From Shinella zoogloeoides (GTDB lineage Bacteria; Pseudomonadota; Alphaproteobacteria; Rhizobiales; Rhizobiaceae), in assembly GCF_033705735.1 (NCBI RefSeq), contig NZ_CP131130.1, positions 248,001-312,000 on the forward strand: a DNA stretch of 64,000 nucleotides, written 5' to 3'. Shown piece by piece: positions 57,084 through 64,000 of the stretch. Position 1 is the stretch's first letter. Each line of letters starts with the position of its first letter. Under the pieces are notes generated by a model. That model saw only the letters and a program-made list of their open reading frames with translations. It was not told the origin of the DNA and searched no databases. The translations under genes were made by a program, and so were the position numbers.

Positions 57084-57306
57084 ATCGCGACATGATTTCG
57101 ACGGCCTTGTCGAAATTGCTCATGCTCAGGATCTCGCGGGTCTCCAGCATCGCGTCGAATTCCTCCTCCAGCGCCGCCACCAGTGTCATGTGACCCACCG
57201 AGGTCCATTCCGGATATTCGAGATAGGCCAGCTCGGACGTCTCCACCGGCTCTTCGAGGTCGAAGGCGCGGATAAACGTTTTCAGGACTCTACTCTGCGT
57301 GTTCAT
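57070..57306 (-). CDS. Acyl carrier protein
   Basis: This 78-residue acidic helical protein has the phosphopantetheine attachment motif in variant form, WTSVGHMTLVAALEEEF, with Ser36 as the attachment residue (usual ACPs read DSL). The length and following acidic helix fit carrier proteins from specialised pathways rather than fatty acid synthesis. It overlaps the SDR gene by 14 nt, and a conserved motif precedes it (57365-57384). Confidence 0.85.
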   Translation of the reverse strand: MNTQSRVLKTFIRAFDLEEPVETSELAYLEYPEWTSVGHMTLVAALEEEFDAMLETREILSMSNFDKAVEIMSRYDAG

Positions 57307-57364
57307 CGTGGCTCCTCACTGGCCGAATGAGGCGCGGTGCCCCATGGAGAGCGGTAAAGGGAAT

Positions 57365-57384
57365 GGCTTGCTTGAAACTGGACC
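57365..57384 (-). promoter_or_regulatory. Shared motif upstream of the acyl carrier protein gene
   Basis: GGCTTGCTTGAAACTGGACC (plus-strand reading) recurs at 59970-59988 as GGCTTGTTTGAAGCTGACC, upstream of rmlC. A shorter form, CCGCTTGAAAACTGG, lies 8-22 nt upstream of the GNAT start at 61794. All three are in front of minus-strand glycan genes in the same orientation. Confidence 0.35.
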
Positions 57385-57390
57385 GCCCGT

Positions 57391-58266
57391 TCAGCGGCCC
57401 GCCCCAAGTATCTTCTCGGCGAGGTAGCGGCCGTAGGAGCTTCCCCTCATGCCATGCGCAAGCGCCGCGAGCTGTTCTGCATCGATAAAGCCGTTGGCAT
57501 AGGCGATCTCTTCCGGACTGGAGATCTTGAAGCCCTGCCGCCGCTCGAGCGTGGCAACGAAATTGCCGGCTTCCAGGAGGCTGTCGGTCGTTCCGGTATC
57601 GAGCCAGGCATAGCCGCGCCCCATCAGGGTCACGCTCAGGCGCCGCTGATCCAGGTAGACCCGGTTCACATCGGAGATTTCCAGCTCCCCGCGCGCCGAG
57701 GGTTTCAGGTTCCTCGCTATATCGACGACGTCCGCGTCATAGAAATAAAGGCCGGTTACCGCCCAGTTGGATTTCGGCACGGCGGGCTTTTCCTCGATGG
57801 AGACGGCCCGGACCTGCTCATCGAATTCGACGACACCGTACCGTTCGGGATCGTGGACCTGATAGGCGAAAATCCTCGCTCCTTCGCGAAGATCAACGGC
57901 CTCCTTCAGCAGGTCGGTCAGGCCATGACCGAAGAATATGTTGTCGCCCAGAATGAGGCAGGACGGCTTGCCGTCGACGAAGTCGGCCGCAATCACATAG
58001 GCCTGCGCGAGGCCGCGGGGCTCGGGTTGTTCCGCATATTGGATCGAGATCCCCCAGGCGGAGCCATCCCCCAGAAGGTTCTGGAAGTGGGGCAGGTCCC
58101 GGGGCGTCGAGATCAGGAGTATGTCCCTGATCCCCGCGAGCATCAGCGTCGATATGGGATAATATATCATCGGCTTGTCGTAGATCGGCATCAGCTGCTT
58201 CGACATGGCGAGTGTCATCGGATGAAGACGCGTGCCGTTACCGCCCGCCAGAATGATGCCTTTCAT
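57391..58266 (-). CDS. rmlA: Glucose-1-phosphate thymidylyltransferase RmlA
   Basis: This 291-residue enzyme makes dTDP-glucose from glucose-1-phosphate and dTTP. The nucleotide motif ([17 protein letters not shown]), [18 protein letters not shown] and [12 protein letters not shown] are diagnostic. The start is at MKGII (GGGG upstream); in-frame sequence before it is the rmlB-rmlA gap. It lies 40 nt after rmlB. Confidence 0.96.
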   Translation of the reverse strand: MKGIILAGGNGTRLHPMTLAMSKQLMPIYDKPMIYYPISTLMLAGIRDILLISTPRDLPHFQNLLGDGSAWGISIQYAEQPEPRGLAQAYVIAADFVDGKPSCLILGDNIFFGHGLTDLLKEAVDLREGARIFAYQVHDPERYGVVEFDEQVRAVSIEEKPAVPKSNWAVTGLYFYDADVVDIARNLKPSARGELEISDVNRVYLDQRRLSVTLMGRGYAWLDTGTTDSLLEAGNFVATLERRQGFKISSPEEIAYANGFIDAEQLAALAHGMRGSSYGRYLAEKILGAGR

Positions 58267-58306
58267 CGACTGGAACCCCGAAGAATATTGAAGGGAAAAT
58301 GCTGCA

Positions 58307-59362
58307 TCAGCTGGCGTAAGCTTTCTGGGCGGTTTCCGCGAAGGTGTTGTCCGCGACAAGCGGCCCCCACCAGGCTTCGTTCTCGAGATACCAATGAACG
58401 GTCGCGCGTATGCCGCTGTCGAAGTCGTAAGCCGCCTGCCAGCCCAGTTCGGCCTCCAGCTTCGAGGCGTCGATCGCATATCGGAAATCATGCCCGGGCC
58501 GGTCGGCGACGAAGCGGATCAGGTCGGCATGCGGGCCGGATGCCGGGCGCAGTTCGTCCATGATCGCGCAGATGCGGTTTACGACATCGATGTTCCGGCG
58601 CTCGTTGCGCCCGCCGACATTGTAGGTGGATCCCGCTCTGCCCTTGCGGGAGATGAGGTCGAGCGCGCGGACATGGTCCGAGACATGGAGCCAGTCGCGT
58701 ATGTTGCGACCCGTGCCATAGACAGGCAGCGGCGCGCCCCTCGATGCCTTGACGATGATCGACGGTATCAGCTTCTCCGGATGCTGGTGCGGTCCGTAGT
58801 TGTTCGAGCAGTTGGAAACCAGAACGGGCAGTCCGTAGGTCCGTCCCCATGCTGCGACGAGATGGTCGGAAGCGGCCTTCGATGCGGAATAGGGCGAGCT
58901 TGGATCGTAAGGCGTCGTCTCGTCGAAGAGGCCGTCGCTTCCCAGCGAGCCAAAGACCTCGTCCGTCGAGACATGCAGGAAGCGAAAGGCTTCCCGCTCC
59001 GCGCCGGAGAGCGAGGACCAGTAGGACCGCGCCTGCTCAAGAAGCACGAACGTCCCCATGACGTTCGTCTCGATAAAGGCGCGCGAGCCGCTTATCGAAC
59101 GGTCCACATGGCTCTCCGCCGCGAGATGGATGACACGGTCCGGCCGGAAATCCTGAAACGCCAGCCGCATGAGAGGAGCGTCGCAGATGTCGGCTTTCAG
59201 GAAGCGGTAGTGGCCCTGCCCGCTTACGGCCGCCAGGGAGGCGAGATTGCCGGCATAGGTGATCTTGTCGACGTTCAGGACCTCGTCGCCCTTGTCCAGG
59301 ACAAGGTGGCGCACCAGCTCGGAACCTATGAAACCCGCGCCTCCCGTTACGAGCGTCCGCAT
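58307..59362 (-). CDS. rmlB: dTDP-glucose 4,6-dehydratase RmlB
   Basis: This 351-residue SDR-type enzyme produces dTDP-4-keto-6-deoxyglucose, the branch point for rhamnose and dTDP-amino sugars. [14 protein letters not shown] binds [35 protein letters not shown] and [19 protein letters not shown] are family signatures. It starts 2 nt after the rmlC stop. Confidence 0.97.
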   Translation of the reverse strand: MRTLVTGGAGFIGSELVRHLVLDKGDEVLNVDKITYAGNLASLAAVSGQGHYRFLKADICDAPLMRLAFQDFRPDRVIHLAAESHVDRSISGSRAFIETNVMGTFVLLEQARSYWSSLSGAEREAFRFLHVSTDEVFGSLGSDGLFDETTPYDPSSPYSASKAASDHLVAAWGRTYGLPVLVSNCSNNYGPHQHPEKLIPSIIVKASRGAPLPVYGTGRNIRDWLHVSDHVRALDLISRKGRAGSTYNVGGRNERRNIDVVNRICAIMDELRPASGPHADLIRFVADRPGHDFRYAIDASKLEAELGWQAAYDFDSGIRATVHWYLENEAWWGPLVADNTFAETAQKAYAS

Positions 59363-59364
59363 GA

Positions 59365-59925
59365 TCAGTTTTCCTTTTCAAGGATCGCCAGATCCCGCAA
59401 CCGCGGATGGCGACCGTCTTTTTCCGAGAGCGTTGCCTGCTTGAGGTCGAAGGGCCAGTCTATGCCGAGATCGGGGTCGTCCCAGGCGAGGCCCCGATCG
59501 TGGTCGGGGCTGTAATAGGCGGTCACCTTGTAGGCGACGAGGCAATCGGGCGTGAGGGTGCAGAAGCCGTGGGCGAACCCCGGTGGAATCCAGAACTGAA
59601 CGGCATCCCCGCCGCTCATGACGGTGGAAACGTGCTGCCCGAAGGACCTCGAACCCGGCCGGATATCCACGGCCACGTCGAAAATGGTCCCGGCAAGACA
59701 GGTGACGAGCTTGCCCTGGGCGCATGGATCCATCTGGAAGTGCAGCCCGCGGACGGTGCCGGGATTCTTGGAATGGGAGCGATTGTCCTGGACGAAGACG
59801 TGGTCGCCGGCCGCCTCCCGAAACGCGTCTTGCCGAAACGTTTCGGTGAAGTATCCCCGCTCGTCCTGAAACAGGCGCGATTCAAAAAGCAGGGGCCCTT
59901 CGATATTCAGGCGTTTTATGTGCAT
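59365..59925 (-). CDS. rmlC: dTDP-4-dehydrorhamnose 3,5-epimerase RmlC
   Basis: This 186-residue cupin has [23 protein letters not shown] (active His), [24 protein letters not shown] and [21 protein letters not shown], as in true RmlC rather than the related 3,4-ketoisomerases. It produces dTDP-4-keto-L-rhamnose. The next enzyme of the rhamnose route, RmlD, is not in this window. It is the first gene of the minus-strand operon that runs to 51763. Confidence 0.94.
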   Translation of the reverse strand: MHIKRLNIEGPLLFESRLFQDERGYFTETFRQDAFREAAGDHVFVQDNRSHSKNPGTVRGLHFQMDPCAQGKLVTCLAGTIFDVAVDIRPGSRSFGQHVSTVMSGGDAVQFWIPPGFAHGFCTLTPDCLVAYKVTAYYSPDHDRGLAWDDPDLGIDWPFDLKQATLSEKDGRHPRLRDLAILEKEN

Positions 59926-59969
59926 GCGCTCGGCGGACCTCTGGATGACGCTGCCGTTTTATAAACAGC

Positions 59970-59988
59970 GGCTTGTTTGAAGCTGACC
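59970..59988 (-). promoter_or_regulatory. Shared motif upstream of rmlC
   Basis: GGCTTGTTTGAAGCTGACC (plus-strand reading) lies 45 nt before the rmlC start, in the 185-nt divergent gap with the aminotransferase gene, next to GTTTATAAAAC (minus-strand reading), which looks like an AT-rich promoter core. Confidence 0.35.
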
Positions 59989-60110
59989 AAACGCATCCTG
60001 CGCCGCCATCGTCCTTCGGCGGCCGTCGCGGCGGTGCGAAAGGTTCAGCCTCGCGTAAGGGAGCGTTGAAAGAATGATCGGGCTCCCCTCATCTCATCTG
60101 GAAGATCGCC

Positions 60111-61271
60111 TTGGCAATTCAGCTCTTCGTTCCCCGCTTTCATGTCGACGAATGCCTCGAGCAGATTCGGGAGTGCCTTGAGAAGGGCTGGACCGGCATG
60201 GGCTTCAAGACCCTCGAAATGGAAGCCGCGTGGAAGAGCTATACGGGGCTGGCGAACGCGCATTTCCTGAGCTCCAACACCGCCGGCCTTCATCTCGCGC
60301 TCGAGGTTTTCCGCCGCCGCTTCGGATGGCGGGAAGAAGACGAGATCATCACGACGCCGCTGACCTTCGTCTCCTCCAACCACGCCATCCTCTATGCCGG
60401 CCTGAAGCCCGTCTTTGCCGATGTCGACGAGTATCTCTGCCTCGATCCGCAGAGCGTGCGCGACCGGATCACCCCCAGGACCCGTGCCGTGATGTTCGTC
60501 GGTCTCGGCGGCAATAGCGGGCAATATGAGGCAATCCGGGACCTCTGCCGTGAACACGGGCTGAAGTTCATTCTGGACGCGGCGCATATGAGCGGCACGC
60601 GGATCGACGGCAGGCATGCCGGGCATGACGCGGACGTCTCGGTCTTCAGCTTCCAGGCCGTCAAGAATCTTCCGACGGCGGATTCCGGCATGATCTGCTT
60701 CGCTGAGGAAGAAGATGACGCCGCCGTCAGGAAGCTAAGCTGGCTCGGCATCAACAAGGACACGTTCTCGCGCACCGCGGCGCAGGGCGACTACAAGTGG
60801 ATGTATGACGTCGAAACGCTCGGCTACAAATACCACGGCAACTCGATCATGGCCGCCATCGCGCTCGTGCAGTTGAAGTATCTCGACGAGGAGAACACGT
60901 ATCGCCGGCAGCTTGCGGCCTGGTATGAGGAGGCGCTGCAAGGCCGCGATATCGGCCTTGTGCCGGTCGCCGCAAATTGCCAGTCATCCCGCCACCTGTT
61001 CCAGGTCCTCGTCCCCCGGCGCAACGAGACATTGGCGCAACTGAATGCCCGCCAGATATTCCCGGGTGTCCATTACCGCGACAATACCGAATACAGCCTC
61101 TATGCGTCCGGTGCCGGAACCTGCCCGCGCGCGGCGCAGGCGAGCAATTCCATAATCTCCCTGCCGCTGCACCTTTCCATGACACGGGAAGATGTCGGAA
61201 CCGTCGCGGAAAACCTCAGGGACATTGTGTCCCAGGCCTCGCCTACAGGAACCGGGCGTATTTCTGCCTGA
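60111..61271 (+). CDS. DegT/DnrJ/EryC1-type sugar aminotransferase
   Basis: This 386-residue PLP enzyme has the conserved start of nucleotide-sugar aminotransferases (WTGMGFKTLEMEAAWKSYTG; LSSNTAGLHLALEV; DEIITTPLTFVSSNHAILYA), DAAHMSGTR, and the PLP lysine K185 in FSFQAVKNLPTADSGM. It would aminate a 4-keto (or 3-keto) dTDP-sugar made by RmlA/RmlB. The start is TTG at 60111 after TGGAAG. Its 3' end overlaps the convergent acetyltransferase gene by 29 nt. Confidence 0.9.
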   Translation: MAIQLFVPRFHVDECLEQIRECLEKGWTGMGFKTLEMEAAWKSYTGLANAHFLSSNTAGLHLALEVFRRRFGWREEDEIITTPLTFVSSNHAILYAGLKPVFADVDEYLCLDPQSVRDRITPRTRAVMFVGLGGNSGQYEAIRDLCREHGLKFILDAAHMSGTRIDGRHAGHDADVSVFSFQAVKNLPTADSGMICFAEEEDDAAVRKLSWLGINKDTFSRTAAQGDYKWMYDVETLGYKYHGNSIMAAIALVQLKYLDEENTYRRQLAAWYEEALQGRDIGLVPVAANCQSSRHLFQVLVPRRNETLAQLNARQIFPGVHYRDNTEYSLYASGAGTCPRAAQASNSIISLPLHLSMTREDVGTVAENLRDIVSQASPTGTGRISA

Positions 61272-61794
61272 TCCTGTCCCAGTCGGGACGCAGGATTTCA
61301 TGCTCCACCATGTCGTGCCTGCGGTCGCCGATCTGCAAGGCGGCGGGATGGAGGCCGCAGCGGCGCGCACCATAGATCTCATGAAATGTCAGGACGCGGA
61401 TATTGCCCTCGGCCGTGTGGGAAAACAGCCGTTTCATGTCCAGCGTCTCGAAGATGAAACGGTGCAGAAGCAGGACCGATTCCAGAAGCACGGGGCTGGA
61501 TTCGCCCATCACCCAGCGGCCCCATTCCATCTCGCCGTCGCCCACCGGATTGTAGGCGGCGAAAAAGCCGATGGGCGTGTCCCTGCCCAGCGGCTGGATG
61601 GCGAACATGTAGTCCTCCGGTCGGGTCATCTGGCGCCTTACCCAGGCGCGCTGCTCGTCCAGCGTAATGTCGAGCGGTGGCAGGAATTCCGTCAGATCGG
61701 GGCGCTGGCGAAGGGAAAGCATCAGCGGCGCGTCCGCCTCCTCGATGGGCCTCAGCATTACTTTCCGTCCGACCAAGGCTGACTGCGTCGCCAT
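61243..61794 (-). CDS. GNAT-family N-acetyltransferase (sugar N-acyltransferase candidate)
   Basis: This protein has 183 residues from ATG at 61794; upstream in-frame codons overlap a likely promoter. The RimJ/RimL-type GNAT fold is visible (VMLRPIEEADAPLMLSLRQRP; FAIQPLGRDTPIGFFAAYNP; LESVLLLHRFIFETLDMKRLF; HEIYGARRCG). Next to a sugar aminotransferase, it probably acylates the new amino group. The 3' end overlaps the aminotransferase gene by 29 nt, tail to tail. Confidence 0.85.
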   Translation of the reverse strand: MATQSALVGRKVMLRPIEEADAPLMLSLRQRPDLTEFLPPLDITLDEQRAWVRRQMTRPEDYMFAIQPLGRDTPIGFFAAYNPVGDGEMEWGRWVMGESSPVLLESVLLLHRFIFETLDMKRLFSHTAEGNIRVLTFHEIYGARRCGLHPAALQIGDRRHDMVEHEILRPDWDRIRQKYARFL

Positions 61795-62041
61795 TATCCC
61801 ACCGCTTGAAAACTGGAAGACCGTGCACCGGACCAAATCAGGCCGATGGTCCGGCCGCACTCTAGTTTCTTCTGCAGCTTGGCGAAAGGATTGCAAGAGG
61901 CTATCCGGCCGGCGCCGGGACATCGGGGCCCGCGCGCCGGCCTGCCACCCTCGCGCAAGCTTCGCCCTCTATGTCGTCATGTGAAATGGGCGACGCGTGT
62001 GGTGCGTCGCGGCCTCTCATGACGAGACGGGACGCATTCAG

Positions 62042-64000
62042 ATGGCGCAAGTACCGGCAATCAACCTTCCGAAGGTAAGCCCCAGCGGCCGCGATATCGC
62101 ATTCGCCGTGGGCATCCTGACGATCCTGTCGATCCTCTTCCTGCCGATCCCGGCCTTCATGATCGACATCGGCCTTGCCTTCTCGATCGCCTTTTCCGTG
62201 CTCATCCTCATGGTGGCGCTGTGGATCCAGCGGCCGCTCGATTTCTCGTCCTTCCCGACGGTCCTCCTCATCGCGACCATGGTGCGCCTCGCGCTCAACA
62301 TCGCGACGACCCGCGTCATCCTTTCCCACGGCAACGAGGGGCACGATGCGGCGGGCGGCGTGATCGCGGGCTTTGCCAGCCTCGTCATGTCCGGCGACTT
62401 CGTCATCGGGATCATCGTCTTCATGATCCTGATCGTGGTGAACTTCATCGTCATCACCAAGGGCGCGACGCGTATCGCCGAAGTCGGCGCCCGCTTCACC
62501 CTCGATGCCATCCCCGGCAAGCAGATGTCGATCGACGCCGACCTTTCCGCCGGCCTCATCGACGAGAAGCAGGCGCAGCTTCGCCGCCGCGAGCTGGAGG
62601 AGGAAAGCTCCTTCTTCGGCTCGATGGACGGTGCCTCGAAATTCGTGCGCGGCGATGCCATCGCCGGCCTTCTCATCACCGCCATCAATGTCTTCGGCGG
62701 CATCGTCATCGGCTATTTCCGCCACGGCATGGAGCTCGGCGAAGCCGCCGACGTCTTCGTGAAGCTGTCGGTCGGCGACGGCCTCGTCTCGCAGATTCCC
62801 GCCCTCATCGTCTCGCTCGCCGCCGGCCTCATCGTCTCGCGCGGCGGCACGGCAGGCTCCACCGACCAGGCGGTCATCAACCAGCTCTCCGGCTATCCGC
62901 GCGCGCTCTTCGTCGCCTCCGGCCTTATGACGCTGCTCGCGGTCATGCCGGGCCTGCCCTTCTTCCCCTTCATGGTCCTCGGCGGCGTCATGGCCTTCGG
63001 CGCCTGGATCATCCCGCGCCGTATCGAGGAGGAGAACCGCCTCAAGCGCGAAGCGGAGGCCCAGCAGGTCCAGGCGACGCGCGAGCAGGAGAAGGATTCC
63101 GTCAAGTCGGTGCTGAAGACCGCCGAGATCGAGCTGCTGCTCGGCAAGCAGGTTTCCACGCGTCTTCTCGGCGCGCATCAGGAACTGGCCTTCCGCGTCG
63201 GCAAGATGCGCAAGAAGTTCGCCGCGCAATACGGCTTCGTCGTGCCGGAGATCAAGGTCTCCGACGACATCACCATCCCGGACAAGTCCTACCAGATCCG
63301 CATCCACGGCACGACGATCGCCTCCAACATCGTGCGCGTCGGCGAAGTGCTGGTCGTCACCGGCGGCGGGCGCAAGCCGAGCGTGCCGGGCGACGATATC
63401 CGCGAGCCCGCCTTCGGCATGCCGGCCGTCTCGATCCTCGAGACCTTCGCCGACGACCTGCGCCGCGAGGGCTTCCACCCGATCGACAACGTCTCGGTGG
63501 TGCTCACGCACCTTTCCGAGGTCATCCGCAACAACCTGCCGCAGCTTCTCTCCTACAAGGACGTGAAGATCCTGATCGAGCGCCTCGATCCGGAATACCG
63601 CAAGCTCGCCGACGAGATCTGCTCCTCGCACATGTCCTATTCGGGCCTGCAGGCGGTGCTGAAGCTGCTGCTCGCCGAGCGCGTCTCCATCCGCAACCTG
63701 CATCTCATCCTCGAAGCGGTCGCCGAGCTTGCCCCGCATGTGCGCAAGACCGAGCAGATCGTCGAGCATGTACGCATCCGCATGGCGCAGCAGATCTGCG
63801 GCGACCTCACCGACAACGGCGTGCTGCCGGTGCTGCGCCTCGGCAACAAGTGGGACATGGTGTTCCACCAGGCGCTCAAGCGCGATTCGAAGGGCGAGAT
63901 CGTCGAGTTCGACATCGATCCGCGCCAGCTCGAGGAATTTTCCGAGCAGGCGACCCGGGTTATCCGCGAGTTTCTCGACCGCGGCACGCCCTTCGTACTG
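62042..64000 (+). CDS. flhA: Flagellar type III export gate protein FlhA, 5' part (partial)
   Basis: The first 653 codons run off the window edge; no stop is reached. The N-terminal half has eight predicted membrane helices with family motifs [55 protein letters not shown] and [16 protein letters not shown]. The cytoplasmic half begins near 340 and forms the docking ring for chaperone-substrate complexes. It starts 247 nt after the divergent acetyltransferase gene, in its own promoter region, separated from fliQ by the glycan genes. Confidence 0.97.
   Translation, partial: MAQVPAINLPKVSPSGRDIAFAVGILTILSILFLPIPAFMIDIGLAFSIAFSVLILMVALWIQRPLDFSSFPTVLLIATMVRLALNIATTRVILSHGNEGHDAAGGVIAGFASLVMSGDFVIGIIVFMILIVVNFIVITKGATRIAEVGARFTLDAIPGKQMSIDADLSAGLIDEKQAQLRRRELEEESSFFGSMDGASKFVRGDAIAGLLITAINVFGGIVIGYFRHGMELGEAADVFVKLSVGDGLVSQIPALIVSLAAGLIVSRGGTAGSTDQAVINQLSGYPRALFVASGLMTLLAVMPGLPFFPFMVLGGVMAFGAWIIPRRIEEENRLKREAEAQQVQATREQEKDSVKSVLKTAEIELLLGKQVSTRLLGAHQELAFRVGKMRKKFAAQYGFVVPEIKVSDDITIPDKSYQIRIHGTTIASNIVRVGEVLVVTGGGRKPSVPGDDIREPAFGMPAVSILETFADDLRREGFHPIDNVSVVLTHLSEVIRNNLPQLLSYKDVKILIERLDPEYRKLADEICSSHMSYSGLQAVLKLLLAERVSIRNLHLILEAVAELAPHVRKTEQIVEHVRIRMAQQICGDLTDNGVLPVLRLGNKWDMVFHQALKRDSKGEIVEFDIDPRQLEEFSEQATRVIREFLDRGTPFVL

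Noticed and set aside
59365..59925. Reading the cupin as a 3,4-ketoisomerase (QdtA/FdtA) instead of RmlC
   Set aside because: It has the full RmlC motif set, including VRGLHFQ and [10 protein letters not shown], and the normal RmlC length; ketoisomerases are shorter.

Overview
The window is a chromosomal flagellum and chemotaxis island from an alphaproteobacterium of the order Rhizobiales, most likely family Rhizobiaceae (Sinorhizobium, Agrobacterium, Rhizobium or Shinella type). The evidence is the gene set and its order: a che operon with cheS, cheY1, cheY2, cheD and cheT; the LuxR-type master regulators visN and visR; the orphan OmpR-type regulator rem; motC, motD and motE; flaF and flbT; and several short flagellins. 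No fliA or flgM is visible. The species cannot be named from sequence alone.

Layout. 1-1017: the 5' end of ribonuclease D (minus strand), a small secreted protein, a GlsB/YeaQ-type membrane protein and a 37-codon membrane peptide. 1417-9919: the che operon (globin-coupled transducer, cheS, cheY1, cheA, cheW, cheR, cheB, cheY2, cheD, cheT), ending at a strong terminator. 10186-11880: fliF, also with its own terminator. 12457-13954: visN and visR. 13995-19186, minus strand: a conserved hypothetical gene, flhB, fliG, fliN, fliM and motA. 19357-22845, plus strand: a DUF1217 gene, flgF, fliI and a membrane protein. 23113-29210: flgB, flgC, fliE, flgG, flgA, flgI, motE, flgH, fliL and fliP. 29502-36167: three flagellin genes. 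A minus-strand pair, a GT41-type glycosyltransferase and UDP-galactopyranose mutase (glf), sits between flagellins 2 and 3. 36480-41603: a fliH-like gene, motB, motC, motD (fliK) and a lytic transglycosylase. 41874-47949: rem, flgE, flgK, flgL, flaF, flbT, flgD and fliQ. 62042-64000: flhA, running off the edge.

The unusual part is about 13.6 kb between fliQ and flhA (48148-61794), genes that are adjacent in Sinorhizobium meliloti. It holds a second GT41-type glycosyltransferase, a methyltransferase-glycosyltransferase fusion, a TylF-family O-methyltransferase, a LuxC-like reductase, a LuxE-like acyl-protein synthetase, an acyl-AMP ligase, a FabG-like reductase, an acyl carrier protein, rmlA, rmlB and rmlC without rmlD, a DegT aminotransferase and a GNAT acetyltransferase. 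With the glf/GT41 pair among the flagellins, this looks like a glycosylation system dedicated to flagellin, in which an ACP-bound acyl group is built, possibly reduced, and joined to an amino sugar. That function is inferred from gene families and position.

Regulatory signals fit a hierarchy of CtrA and VisNR, then Rem, then flagellins. Perfect TTAA-N7-TTAA boxes lie before visN, rem and flagellin 3. The che operon and flagellin leaders share a 26-29 bp element. The three flagellin mRNAs share a short leader hairpin that covers the ribosome binding site and is a candidate target for FlbT/FlaF control.
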